Shown: positions 36,982 to 46,344 of the stretch, piece by piece
How the letters are laid out: each line of letters starts with the position of its first letter
Numbering within the stretch: position 1 is the stretch's first letter
NCBI RefSeq assembly: GCF_002947535.1
Contig: NZ_PUAP01000015.1
Location: forward strand, 1-64,000
Source: Enterococcus mundtii
GTDB lineage: Bacteria; Bacillota; Bacilli; Lactobacillales; Enterococcaceae
Direction of reading: 5' to 3'
Length of the DNA: 64,000 bases
Notes under the pieces: model-generated
The model's database searches: none
Seen by the model: only the letters and a program-made list of their open reading frames with translations
Told to the model about the DNA's origin: nothing
Translations under genes and position numbers: made by a program

Positions 36982-37191
36982 TTATAGTTGTGCATGTACG
37001 ATAAAGATATATGCAATTCCTACAATTGTTAAAGAGAAAGCGGACAACAAGGTCAAACCATTAATGATATATGTTATCGTGTTACGTTCATTTTCTATCA
37101 AGTGTTTTTTATAATTTCCTAACATCAAGTACCCATTGAATACAACTAAAATCAACCCAAAAACAATTAGAAAAATCCCTGTATTATACAT
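36982..37191 (-). CDS. Small two-helix membrane protein, 69 aa
   Basis: Two hydrophobic helices (about 5-26 and 43-65) joined by a basic loop. It starts at ATG 37191 with AAAGGAG placed inside the end of the DUF916 gene, only three bases away, so the two are co-expressed. A partner of the WxL-tethering protein is possible. No family recognised. Confidence 0.75.
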   Translation of the reverse strand: MYNTGIFLIVFGLILVVFNGYLMLGNYKKHLIENERNTITYIINGLTLLSAFSLTIVGIAYIFIVHAQL

Positions 37192-37194
37192 TGT

Positions 37195-38220
37195 CTATTC
37201 TCCTTTATATTTTTTGATTGTTAGATAAATTGTACCGATGACACTGATTGCTACTAGAATCACCATCAACAAGGTTAGCCATTGTGGAATATGCACATGG
37301 AAGACAGACTCTTTGTTGATTTCTTTAGCCTTATCTGCTTCAATTGTAAACTCTTGTTCAAGCGGCCATTTCTTTTCTCCACTAGTGACTGTTGCTTTAA
37401 AGACATATGTTCCAGGCTCTAAGTCTTTCTTTCCCCAATCAAAATGGAACGGTAAAGTTGATTGCGGTGCAATTGATACATCTGACATTTCTTGTTCGAT
37501 GATCGCTTTGTCTGAACCTTTTTTCACGATTTTCCCAGAAACATTGGCTTCAGAGAAGATATAAGGTTCTGGATTTAAAATATTCGCGCTGACGATCTTT
37601 CTTCCATCAAACAATTCCGCCTTCACACCGTCTAACGAAACTGTTTCATTACGATAAAGATCGACTTCATTTTCATTTGTTACAGCTACTCCCAAAGTAT
37701 ATGCATAGGTATTCCCAACAGTGATCGTGCCTTTTTTCTGTTTGCCACTTTGTTCTGCGGCTTTTTCTGAAACATTGATCCCACCTAAAATGACCCCGTT
37801 TGTTTGTTCAGCAGGCATCTTCAATTTTAATTTTGTTACAACCTCTGAGTTAGCAGGTACTTTCACTTCATTGCTTTCTGGTGTTAAGATCGTTGACAGT
37901 GGTGTCTTTAACGCTGAATGGTTTTCTAAATCGCCACTATAGTCAATGATCCCATTGGAATTCGTATTTGCATCTGTCACCCGTACATTCAACGTGATTT
38001 CTTTATTCGAGGCATTCATCAGCTTCACTTCCAGTGTATCCTCTGCGGAAGGATCTTCATGCAGGTAAAAGTAACTGATATTCTCATCGATTTGATGCGC
38101 ATTTGTGACTCCTTCAATTGTGAAACCTGTTGCTTCTTCTGCTTGTGCTCTAACGGGAATCAATGACATTCCCACAAATAAAATAGTCAGCAATAATGCT
38201 AAATGTTTAATTGATTTCAT
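37195..38220 (-). CDS. DUF916/DUF3324 WxL-interacting membrane protein
   Basis: A 341-aa protein: signal peptide (1-27), DUF916-type domain (about 33-155), DUF3324 region (about 165-300), a membrane helix (about 314-334) and a short basic tail. It would bind WxL proteins of locus 2 outside the membrane. It starts at ATG after GGGGGATG. Unlike locus 1 it is not transcribed with the WxL genes: a terminator separates it from them. Confidence 0.88.
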   Translation of the reverse strand: MKSIKHLALLLTILFVGMSLIPVRAQAEEATGFTIEGVTNAHQIDENISYFYLHEDPSAEDTLEVKLMNASNKEITLNVRVTDANTNSNGIIDYSGDLENHSALKTPLSTILTPESNEVKVPANSEVVTKLKLKMPAEQTNGVILGGINVSEKAAEQSGKQKKGTITVGNTYAYTLGVAVTNENEVDLYRNETVSLDGVKAELFDGRKIVSANILNPEPYIFSEANVSGKIVKKGSDKAIIEQEMSDVSIAPQSTLPFHFDWGKKDLEPGTYVFKATVTSGEKKWPLEQEFTIEADKAKEINKESVFHVHIPQWLTLLMVILVAISVIGTIYLTIKKYKGE

Positions 38221-38510
38221 GTGATTTCATCCCCCTAATTTTTTTTACACATAGAGCATACCTCTTTTTTAAAAATTATTTTTTTTTTATTTTCATGTAA
38301 ATCTGGAATCAGTGACATAGATGAAAAAGTTAAGTGGATTTCTTTTCTTCCTCTCTAAAATAGGCTGCTAAACTAAAATACAAACTCACTTTAATATGTT
38401 TAATGCATAACAATATAAACTTTTATTTTCAAAGTAAATGGTGTTTATTATTAGTATTATTTTTTATTTATGAACTATGTATGTATAAGGATAGTCAACG
38501 TGAATTATGA
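38221..38510. other. Promoter gap of the locus-2 DUF916 gene
   Basis: No gene seen. On the minus strand a long A-tract is followed by AAAAAAGAGGTATGCT, a possible -10 region without a clear -35. A similar GAGGTATAGG follows an A-tract upstream of the BspA-WxL gene at 45.8 kb. Confidence 0.4.
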
Positions 38511-38546
38511 AAAAAGACAAAGTACTTTCTTAGTACCTTGTCTTTT
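38511..38546 (-). terminator. Terminator after the WxL-mucin-binding gene
   Basis: AAAAGACAAAGTACT pairs with AGTACCTTGTCTTTT, T-rich at both ends. Confidence 0.78.
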
Positions 38547-38613
38547 CGTTATTATAAATATATCCCCCGAAAAAGAATTATCTTTGTAATAATTAGTTTT
38601 ATATTGATTTTTA

Positions 38614-39924
38614 TTACTCTTTTATAGTTTTTAAATCAAGGTTACTATCAACCATATACTTCAGGGTTAATTCATTCCCCTTGTTATTTTTTCCATTGCT
38701 TTTATAAGATTCAGGATAAGTTTTTAGACGACGCCCCTTACCTTCTGCGTGATAGATTTCTATGATATCTCCTGGTTGAACTACAGCTGATTTAGTGTAA
38801 ATTGCTCGATTATCATTCCCTTGTATATGTTCATCTAGTACGATAATATCATCACGTTTCACAGTAACTCTCATATAATCTTGATTTTTAAAAAAAGGAT
38901 GTGGACCTTGTTGTTCAATTTTATGGAATAAGATTTCAGCTGAACTATTAGTAGAATCTTTGAAATAACACATTTTACCAAAAGAAATATCATAGAATCC
39001 TTTTCCAAACCATTCAATAAAATGTCCCTCTACATACTCTGAGAAGTAGGTTCGATTATAATCCTGTTGATCTTTATTTTGAATCTTCTCAATTGATTGT
39101 TTAGCTAACTTAACTTGTTCGCTAGTGATGTTTTTTTTCAATTCTTTGCAATTTCCATCTTTAAATAAGTTGCGTATTTCTTCTGTTAGATAGTTTTGCT
39201 TCATTGGTGTATTTGCTAAATTCCATTGTACAGTTCCACTAATTGTTTGTGCTGGTACTTTGCTAGCATCCGGGATGTTCAAAGTTACATTTCCTAATTC
39301 TAAATCATAGACACCATTCACAAATTGTCCATTAGCAGTGTGCATGATTGTCTTTTCTTGGGTTGTCACATCGATCGTATTATCTTCAGCCTTTTCCACT
39401 TCATTTTGACCATATTTTTTTAATTGATCTGTCAATTCATTTTCTTGAAATGAGGATGTTCCATCATTGATATTTCGTTTAACGTCTCCATTGATAGGAA
39501 CTGTTAAACTGATTCCTTGATATCCATTATTAATAGATATGTTATGTTTTACGTTTAAACTCCAGTGCTGAGTATTTTGTCTTCTTTTGTCCTTTACCCC
39601 AACATTATAAGTTTTCTCATTCATAGTAGTCGTTATTGTTTGTTTTTGGACATCATCTTTCAATTTTGTTGACCCAAAATCAAAGGTTTCAGGAATATAA
39701 GAAATACCTAAATAACTTTTAGTGTTTCCAGTTTTTTTGTTTAAATCACTTGGAGGATTAGGATCATATCCACCATCTGCTGATAAACCTAACTCTCCAG
39801 ATACAGGCGTTTGGGCTTTACAAAGATCAGCTGAATTCATTTCATTAGCAACTGCATAATTAGAACCTAAAACTAATAAGCAACTTAATGAAACCATTTT
39901 TAATAAAGAATGTTTAAATTTCAT
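38614..39924 (-). CDS. WxL-domain protein fused to mucin/carbohydrate-binding-like domain
   Basis: A 436-aa secreted protein. Signal peptide (1-26), the post-signal motif TPVSGELGLSADGGYDPNPP, and a WxL domain to about residue 245 with QHWSL and QWNLANTP. Unusually, the chain goes on for some 190 residues. Its C-terminal part (about 290-425) contains HPFFKNQDYMRVTV, HIQGNDNRA and GDIIEIYHAEGKGRRL. That is the pattern of the putative mucin/carbohydrate-binding module (Pfam Mucin_bdg) seen in viral enhancins and bacterial mucin-active proteins. Wall-bound mucin binding is inferred. It follows the 243-aa WxL gene, separated by a hairpin. Confidence 0.82.
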   Translation of the reverse strand: MKFKHSLLKMVSLSCLLVLGSNYAVANEMNSADLCKAQTPVSGELGLSADGGYDPNPPSDLNKKTGNTKSYLGISYIPETFDFGSTKLKDDVQKQTITTTMNEKTYNVGVKDKRRQNTQHWSLNVKHNISINNGYQGISLTVPINGDVKRNINDGTSSFQENELTDQLKKYGQNEVEKAEDNTIDVTTQEKTIMHTANGQFVNGVYDLELGNVTLNIPDASKVPAQTISGTVQWNLANTPMKQNYLTEEIRNLFKDGNCKELKKNITSEQVKLAKQSIEKIQNKDQQDYNRTYFSEYVEGHFIEWFGKGFYDISFGKMCYFKDSTNSSAEILFHKIEQQGPHPFFKNQDYMRVTVKRDDIIVLDEHIQGNDNRAIYTKSAVVQPGDIIEIYHAEGKGRRLKTYPESYKSNGKNNKGNELTLKYMVDSNLDLKTIKE

Positions 39925-39962
39925 AGTTTTCTCCTTTCATCAAATCAACTTTTTAACCTTAA

Positions 39963-40011
39963 TAAAATAGATCAGGTGACTCTTAATTGATGAGTACATT
40001 CCTGATCTATT
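39963..40011 (-). terminator. Hairpin between the two WxL genes
   Basis: AATAGATCAGG pairs with CCTGATCTATT, followed by TTTATT on the minus strand. It may terminate part of the transcripts from the 243-aa WxL gene. Confidence 0.65.
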
Positions 40012-40069
40012 CTCATGAATCACGGAAAGCACCGTTGATTGCAATTATCAGATTGACGATACTTAAATA

Positions 40070-40801
40070 TTATTCTGCAGCGTTTGTTAAAGTCCAAGTA
40101 ACAGTAGTACTTAGATTTTGTGCTTTTACTTTACTTGCATCTGGGATGTGTAATTCTACTTGTGGTAACTCTAAATCGTATACACCATTAACAAATTTAC
40201 CATCAACTGTTTTCATAACATTGCTATCAATTGTTGTAATAATTAAGTTACCATCAGTAGTAACCTCTTTGCTAGAGCCATCTTTCATTACTTGATTAAT
40301 TAAGTGACCTGGACTGAATTCATCTGATCCATTATTGATATTGCGCTTTACTGAATCTGCTTGTGTTCCAGTCTTAATAGAAATTCCCAAATCTGCTTGA
40401 TCAATCGGATTTGATAATTTTGCATTTAAAGTCCATTTGTTACTTGTTGAGCGTCTTTTATCCTTAACTGCTACATGAAACTTATCTGAGGAAGTTTGAT
40501 TTTGCATTACAATATTTTGCTCTGTATTTGTATCAGCTAAATTGATTTCTTCTCCAATATTAAATGTCGTTGGTTTATATGCAATTCCAAAATAAGAAGT
40601 AGAAATCCCTGTTTTATCATTTAAGCTGCTTGAAGGAGGGTTAGGATTATACCCACCTTGATCTGATAATTCCAGTTGTCCTGTCACTCTTGTTTCAGCA
40701 CTTGATGGTTCTGGATTATTCTCTGTTGCAAACACCCCAGTTCCACCTAATAAAGATCCTAATAATAAAGTTGTTCCAAATAGTGCGATGTGTTTTTTCA
40801 T
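40070..40801 (-). CDS. WxL-domain surface protein
   Basis: A 243-aa secreted protein: signal peptide (1-26), AETRVTGQLELSDQGGYNPNPPSS, then a WxL domain with NKWTL and TWTLTNAAE at the end. It closely resembles the WxL part of the 436-aa protein downstream (YNPNPP/YDPNPP, VAVKDKRRS/VGVKDKRRQ, KFVNGVYDLEL/QFVNGVYDLEL). So the pair arose by duplication, and one copy gained a mucin-binding-like tail. Start ATG 40801 after AAGGATAATGG. Confidence 0.9.
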   Translation of the reverse strand: MKKHIALFGTTLLLGSLLGGTGVFATENNPEPSSAETRVTGQLELSDQGGYNPNPPSSSLNDKTGISTSYFGIAYKPTTFNIGEEINLADTNTEQNIVMQNQTSSDKFHVAVKDKRRSTSNKWTLNAKLSNPIDQADLGISIKTGTQADSVKRNINNGSDEFSPGHLINQVMKDGSSKEVTTDGNLIITTIDSNVMKTVDGKFVNGVYDLELPQVELHIPDASKVKAQNLSTTVTWTLTNAAE

Positions 40802-40842
40802 TTTCCATTATCCTTTCTATTTTTTATTTTTTTCTCTTAACA

Positions 40843-40886
40843 GTGCAATCTATTTCGTGCACCTCTTACGGTTTACACTATAACCG
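40843..40886 (-). promoter_or_regulatory. Two inverted repeats upstream of the 243-aa WxL gene
   Basis: CGGTTTACACTATAACCG (40869-40886) has mirrored CGGTT/AACCG ends. GTGCA (40843-40847) is mirrored by TGCAC (40858-40862). Both lie 40-85 bases before the start codon. Candidate operator and 5' leader hairpin. Confidence 0.35.
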
Positions 40887-41322
40887 ATTGTCTACTACTT
40901 TTTTTTTTTGAAATTTATTTCTTATCTTTCTTTTTTTACATAACTTATAAAATAAGAGAATGCGTACAAAGCTTAGTAAACACAAGAAAAGATCGTATTT
41001 TATATCAAAATTTAATGTACTTGTTATCAAGAATAGGCGTGTCAGATAGATTTTTATTGCTGTGATTTTCTACTTTTTTTCTTGTTTTCTTTGTTTAGAA
41101 AAAAAGACTATTGAAAGATTCCAAAAAAATTTCTAGCCTTACATACTAAAAAACTTGATACTGACTATTACCTTGAGGTTATAATTGAAATTTATCATGT
41201 CCATCTTCAAATTAGTTTACCTAACATGGATTAAAGAATGGACTATTTTCTAATTGCAAATAATTTCGAAATGAACCTATGATGTGATGGTAAAAAGGTG
41301 TTGACCTCAAATTATATATAAT
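40887..41322. other. AT-rich gap
   Basis: Rest of a 578-base space. I find no gene; a TTGACC and a TATAAT near 41300-41322 are only ten bases apart and are not a usable promoter. Confidence 0.45.
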
Positions 41323-41363
41323 GAAAGATCACTACGAAAAAGTATCTCCCGCAGTGATCTTTC
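41323..41363 (-). terminator. Terminator after the GH73-M23 gene
   Basis: GAAAGATCACT pairs with AGTGATCTTTC 16 bases past the stop. The downstream tract is AT-rich rather than pure T, so efficiency is uncertain. Confidence 0.6.
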
Positions 41364-41379
41364 GTTACTATCGAAGAAT

Positions 41380-42894
41380 TTATTTGAGAAGCAATAAAGG
41401 ATCAACTAATTTATCTTTACTTAAACTTGTGTCTTGGCATACTTCTAAGTGCAAGTGCGGTCCTGTACTGTTTCCTGTTGAACCGACATAACCGATCAAT
41501 TGACCTTGTTTGACTTCTTCTCCGACTTTAGCTAAACATTTTGCTTGGTGGGCGTATAAAGTGGCGGTTCCATCTGCATGTTCGAGCATGATATAATTTC
41601 CCCAAGAATCATGGTATTCGGATTTTCTGACGATTCCATCCTTGACAGCGTAGATCGGTGTGCCTTGTGGTGCTGCTAAATCGATTCCTCGATGGAATTC
41701 TCCACCTCTTCCTCCAAATGTGCTAGTTAATGTATAGTCCTCCAAAGGGCAAGTGAATATTCCAGTCTTTGCTTCTTTCAATGATGGATGGTCATATTCT
41801 GTCAATTCATAGGTCACGATCAAATTATTTAATTTTTTGTGGTAGTTTGTATCTGTTGCATATTTGCCAGTCAAAAATTTTGTTGCCTCTTGATACTTGG
41901 AGGTTTTCGATTTCCAAGCGCCAGAATAAAAATCTTTATCTCCCGTGATCCCTTCTTTTAGTAATTTCGCATAATCCTTCAATGATTCTTTGTATGTTTC
42001 ATATTTTCTAAATTTAGCTTCCACGTTATAAAGTTGCCCATTGCCATTATCTTCTTGCGTAAGAAATGTCACACTCTTTCCTTGATACGCCCCTTTCATA
42101 CCAAAAAGGTTGTAATTTGGTTCTTGACTTAACAAGCTTTGCCCTGAAGCTGATTCTAAAATTGCTTGAGCAATCATCACTGAGGCGTATAAATCATTTT
42201 CTTCGGCTACTTTTCGGGCATCTTCTCCGATTTTTTTGATAAATGATTCAGTCACTTTGTTTTTTTTCCCTTTTATGCCTTCTTCGATTGATGATTCATC
42301 ATGTGCACTTACTGATTGATTCCCGTTAGTGACTGGTAAAGAAGTTGGAGATTCTACTGTAGACGGAACCTCATTGACTGATACTTCCGCTGTTTGCTCC
42401 CTTGTTTGTTTTGTGGATTGAGTATTGATAGTTGGTGTAACACTTTGATTCGTTTTTTCTGAGCTGTCTTCTGTGACAATCTCCTTATTAATTGTATCTT
42501 TTGTATCTTCTTTCACTGGTTGTTCTTTTTCCGATTCGTGACTACTTTCATCTTTGGTTGGCTTCTCCAAATTGCTCTCTTCGTTGCTTGGTCTAGTGAT
42601 TTCTGCACTATCCTCTGTTTTGTCTTGATCCTCCGCTTTGTTTGGAACTTCAACACTTGATTCTTCCTTATCTTGATCCGTTTCGTCTTTATTTTCTCCA
42701 CTATCTACAGTAGCGTCTGATTGATCTACCGTATCGATCGAATCTTGATTTTCAGGAACCAATTGTTCTGATCCAGTAGTCACTTGAGTTTCATTTTCTA
42801 AATGGGAGGAAGCTTCAACAGGAATACTTCCCAATAATCCTAAAACTTGTGTGCCAATCAATAATGATGAGAGTATTTTTTTTGAGTATTTCAT
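41380..42894 (-). CDS. Bifunctional wall hydrolase: glucosaminidase (GH73) plus M23 peptidase
   Basis: A 504-aa secreted enzyme from ATG 42894, eight bases after AAAGGGGA. Signal peptide (1-29), an acidic Ser/Thr/Glu linker (about 30-210), and a GH73 N-acetylglucosaminidase domain (about 220-365; AQAILESASGQS, YNLFGMKG). Then an M23 endopeptidase (about 380-504) with HRGIDLA, the zinc H-x-H of GPHLHLE, and LYAHQ. It can cut both glycan and peptide cross-links of peptidoglycan. Placed inside WxL locus 2 with its own terminator, it may make room for the surface complex or remodel its anchor. Confidence 0.87.
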   Translation of the reverse strand: MKYSKKILSSLLIGTQVLGLLGSIPVEASSHLENETQVTTGSEQLVPENQDSIDTVDQSDATVDSGENKDETDQDKEESSVEVPNKAEDQDKTEDSAEITRPSNEESNLEKPTKDESSHESEKEQPVKEDTKDTINKEIVTEDSSEKTNQSVTPTINTQSTKQTREQTAEVSVNEVPSTVESPTSLPVTNGNQSVSAHDESSIEEGIKGKKNKVTESFIKKIGEDARKVAEENDLYASVMIAQAILESASGQSLLSQEPNYNLFGMKGAYQGKSVTFLTQEDNGNGQLYNVEAKFRKYETYKESLKDYAKLLKEGITGDKDFYSGAWKSKTSKYQEATKFLTGKYATDTNYHKKLNNLIVTYELTEYDHPSLKEAKTGIFTCPLEDYTLTSTFGGRGGEFHRGIDLAAPQGTPIYAVKDGIVRKSEYHDSWGNYIMLEHADGTATLYAHQAKCLAKVGEEVKQGQLIGYVGSTGNSTGPHLHLEVCQDTSLSKDKLVDPLLLLK

Positions 42895-42985
42895 GTTTAT
42901 TCCCCTTTCCATTTTTCTGTCATCCTATATGTAACACGTTTATTAAAAATAATTTTTTATATTATTTCTTAGGATCTTCAAGTAC

Positions 42986-43038
42986 ATAAAAAAAAGGAAA
43001 ATCTAACTTATTGGGTGATGAATAAGTCAGATTTTCCT
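42986..43038 (-). terminator. Terminator after the BspA-WxL gene
   Basis: AGGAAAATCT...ACTTATT pairs with AATAAGT...AGATTTTCCT (42995-43012 with 43021-43038), followed by a long T-run on the minus strand. Confidence 0.85.
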
Positions 43039-43063
43039 GTATCAACAAGTAATTTCTAGTAGT

Positions 43064-45805
43064 TTATTGAGGGGCATTTGTAAGATTCCATACAACATTT
43101 GCTTGGTATTTGCCATCTTTAACTCTTTCTGTTTCTGGAATGACTAGCATTGCTTCCCCTAAATCATAGTCATAGATATCGTCGTGTGTTTTTTCTTGAT
43201 TGGCTTCTAAAATTTTAGTCGGCATTTCTGCTGTGACTTTGATTTTTCCTTCTTCAGCAGAAGGAATACGTACTTCATCATCAGCATCCACTAAATCAGT
43301 TTTTGCGTTGTACTCTGTCTCATTATCATTTTTATTCTTCTTGATGTTCTCACTAGTCCCTTCAAATTGTAGATAGGCATCATCGATTTCATCTGCGCTC
43401 CATTTCAATTGGCTTGTGAGGTACCAAGAACTTTGACTTTTTGAAATATCTCTGATACCGACATTCAGGGATTCTGTCTTGGTAAAAGGAATGGTTTGTT
43501 CCCCACCGTCTAAAAGATCCCTATAGGGCAGTGAAAATTTTTCAGGTAAATAAGCTAAACCTATTTCACCTGATGTATCCAGTTTTTTGTTATCTACAGA
43601 AGTATTACATGTCATATTTTTCCAAATAGCTGTATAAGTTGTAGTTAATAAATCAATACTTGCATCTTTTTGTTTGTTTTCAGGCGTATGCCATCCTCTA
43701 AAGATTGCATTGGTTTTGATTGGTACTAGTTGATTCTTGAATTGTTCAAATGTTCTTTCTGTTAATTTCTCTGGTGTGACCGCACAAGTTGTAAAATAAA
43801 ATTTCAATGGTTTTTGATCCTCAAATATTCCTCCTTGTGCATCAAATGTGACTGCTTGTAACGGTGTTTTTTGATCTTGTTCATATGGATATTTAAGTAA
43901 CGAGTCGTCATTTGTCACAATCAATAGTTCTTGTGGATCACCGGCAAACATGTCGATCGCATTCGTTACCTGATCCATATCAAATTGTGTAAGATCAAGA
44001 ATCTTAGGTAATTTTGCTCCTTGGAACATACGGTCTGTATTGACTAGGCTAGGCGTGTTGAAAGAACTTAAATCAAGTGATTTTAATTCTTGCTTAACGA
44101 TGCAGTTATAGAACATTTCTTCCATGGTTTGGACCGCTGTGGTATCAAAATTAGTCAAATCCATCTGCTTTAGTTCATTACAATTGTAAAACATGCGAGC
44201 CATATCAGTGACTGATTGGCTATTTACGTTCGCTAGATCCACATCACTCAATTGTACACAGCCATAAAACATGCTATTAAAACTTTGGGCTTTTGACATA
44301 TTTAAACCTGACAGATTTACTTTCTTCAATTGATTGCACTCTTTGAAGAATTCACTAAAATCTGTCACTTGGCTCACATCTAATCCTCGTAAATCTACTT
44401 CAGTCAATACTTGGTTACGATAGAAAGCCTGTTTTAAATCAGTGTCTTTGATTTTTACTTTTTTATCGTTTTTTTCCACAGCTACAAATTTTGTGATAGT
44501 TTGTGGGATGACTGTTGGATTGATATCTTCTAAAATGACTTGTTTGCCATTGATTTCTCCAGGAATTTCGATTTCAGTGGCAGAACCCTTATAACCAGTC
44601 AACAAAATTTCTGTTGCTGTTTCTGTAAACGTCCAATCGATATCTTGCCATTCAGCCACATAAATAGTTCCTAAAAGGTCCAATACGTTCTCTACTTTTG
44701 TCTCTTGTGTTCGATTTTCTTCCCACCCTGTAAATTCTGTTGCAAATCCTGTTTTAGTTGGAATTAACTTGGATTTATAGTCAGCAAATGTTTCAAGTGC
44801 GATTTTATTTGGTCGATCTACACATTGATCAAAATATTCGATTTGTTGTTGATTGTTTGAAAAGCTACCACCATTGGCTTTGAAAGTGATACCTGACAAA
44901 GGAGTACGGTTGGCTTGTTTTTCCAAGTCTAACGCTAAAATTTTTGCATCCTCAGTCAAAACTAGCAGTTCTGAAGGGTTTTCTGTTGTAAACATCTGAT
45001 CGATCTCTGTATCTTCTTTTGTAGTGAAACTGCTTAAATCGATCACCTGGAGTTGTTCACAACCATAAAACATTTCTTGCATATCATCGACTACAGAAGT
45101 GTTGAAATTTTCCAAGTCGACTTCTGTCAAATTTTCACAATTTTTGAACATCTGACGCATCGTTGTCACTTTTTCTGTGTGCCATTTTGCTAAATCTACT
45201 TGTTTTAGTTTCTCACAATTTTCAAACATACTTGAAAAATCAGTGACATTCGCTGTATCTAAACCACGTAAATCTACTGTTTCTAACTGTTGGCAATCTT
45301 TGAATGCTTGGCTTAATGACATATCTTCAAGTAACACCCGCTCATCATCGGAGGCATTGATGACTAATCGTGTGATATCTCTTGGAATAACCTGCTTGTT
45401 AAGTGCTTTTAAAACAACTTGTTTGCCATTGATTTTGCCTACTAACGAAATTTCTTTTGATTGCCCAATGTATTTTGTTAATACGATTTGATTGGGCGTC
45501 TCTTCATATCGCCAGTTTTTATCTAAATAAGAAGGGTCATTCGTTCCTGCCGTCTTTTCAACAGAGCCTACAGTTCTTTGTTCTGCACTACTAGATGATT
45601 GACTCTTTGTCTCTTGTGCCTTTACACGTAACGATTTTGTTTCTGAGCTTTCTTTAGTTGCTGTACTGGAATCTGAAAATAATTCCTCTAGATCTCCGTT
45701 ATTAGTTGGCGAAAGTTGATTTTCTGTATACCCGGGTACAGGAGTAGTCATTATTTTGAGTGCTAAAGCTGCTATGAATGTACCTGTCAGATATTTGTAT
45801 TTCAT
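43064..45805 (-). CDS. BspA-type repeat protein with WxL domain
   Basis: A 913-aa secreted protein. Signal peptide (1-27) and a Ser/Thr/Glu linker (to about 95) lead to two tandem modules of about 290-300 residues each (97-388 and 389-690). Each opens with an aromatic W-x-(Y/F) strand and INGKQVVL, then has four or five 26-residue BspA/DUF285 units (LDTANVTDFSSMF-like), and ends with a mini beta domain. The C-terminal WxL domain (about 705-913) has SSWYL and VWNLTNAPQ. Likely adhesin attached to peptidoglycan by WxL. Alone on its transcript, with a good GGGGAGG start site. Confidence 0.88.
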   Translation of the reverse strand: MKYKYLTGTFIAALALKIMTTPVPGYTENQLSPTNNGDLEELFSDSSTATKESSETKSLRVKAQETKSQSSSSAEQRTVGSVEKTAGTNDPSYLDKNWRYEETPNQIVLTKYIGQSKEISLVGKINGKQVVLKALNKQVIPRDITRLVINASDDERVLLEDMSLSQAFKDCQQLETVDLRGLDTANVTDFSSMFENCEKLKQVDLAKWHTEKVTTMRQMFKNCENLTEVDLENFNTSVVDDMQEMFYGCEQLQVIDLSSFTTKEDTEIDQMFTTENPSELLVLTEDAKILALDLEKQANRTPLSGITFKANGGSFSNNQQQIEYFDQCVDRPNKIALETFADYKSKLIPTKTGFATEFTGWEENRTQETKVENVLDLLGTIYVAEWQDIDWTFTETATEILLTGYKGSATEIEIPGEINGKQVILEDINPTVIPQTITKFVAVEKNDKKVKIKDTDLKQAFYRNQVLTEVDLRGLDVSQVTDFSEFFKECNQLKKVNLSGLNMSKAQSFNSMFYGCVQLSDVDLANVNSQSVTDMARMFYNCNELKQMDLTNFDTTAVQTMEEMFYNCIVKQELKSLDLSSFNTPSLVNTDRMFQGAKLPKILDLTQFDMDQVTNAIDMFAGDPQELLIVTNDDSLLKYPYEQDQKTPLQAVTFDAQGGIFEDQKPLKFYFTTCAVTPEKLTERTFEQFKNQLVPIKTNAIFRGWHTPENKQKDASIDLLTTTYTAIWKNMTCNTSVDNKKLDTSGEIGLAYLPEKFSLPYRDLLDGGEQTIPFTKTESLNVGIRDISKSQSSWYLTSQLKWSADEIDDAYLQFEGTSENIKKNKNDNETEYNAKTDLVDADDEVRIPSAEEGKIKVTAEMPTKILEANQEKTHDDIYDYDLGEAMLVIPETERVKDGKYQANVVWNLTNAPQ

Positions 45806-46199
45806 GATCTTTCCTCCCCTATTACTTCATCTTGTTTATCTTCTGGAACATTCCTATGATTTTATCAACTAAAGATTAGCATCACCTATACCTCTCGTTT
45901 TATTTTTTTTTTATAGTTTCATGCCATTATTTTACATAAAATAAATCCAGTTATTTTTTTCTAGAGAAGGTACTTGTAAACAATGCTTTTCTTCTCTTTG
46001 CGCTTCAACTGTTTTATTCTAAAAATGCTCTGTTGCTGTTATTGGTCCGTAGAAGGTAGTGTGACGACGAAAAATAGCCTCTTTATGTATCGATTTTAGG
46101 AAATTGAATAGAATCAACTAAAAATAATTTTTTTCTATAAAAAGGATCATTGTGTGCATTTTATAATATTAATTGATGAAAATGACTTTTCATCAAACA
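45806..46199. other. Intergenic gap, divergent promoters
   Basis: No gene supported. On the minus strand an A-tract precedes GAGGTATAGG, a possible -10 region for the BspA-WxL gene. Otherwise AT-rich. Confidence 0.4.
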
Positions 46200-46200
46200 A

Positions 46201-46276
46201 GCAACTATAAAATATAGATGATTTCATGTTGAACATTCCCCTATTCTACAACTATATTTTATAGTTGCTCTTTTTT
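46201..46276 (+). promoter_or_regulatory. Terminator-like hairpin in the leader of the 136-aa gene
   Basis: Bases 46201-46217 pair perfectly with 46252-46268 (GCAACTATAAAATATAG and its complement), followed by TCTTTTTTAT. The 34-base loop is large. No plus-strand gene lies upstream for 400 bases, so this looks like a leader attenuator or the end of a small RNA. Confidence 0.6.
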
Positions 46277-46344
46277 ATCATTCTCCCATTCTAAATATTT
46301 TAAACTGTGGATGATAAATAAAATCATAGAAAGGAATGGAAAGA

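Noticed and set aside
41301-41322. TTGACC followed by TATAAT on the plus strand
   Set aside because: The spacer is only ten bases and no plus-strand gene follows.
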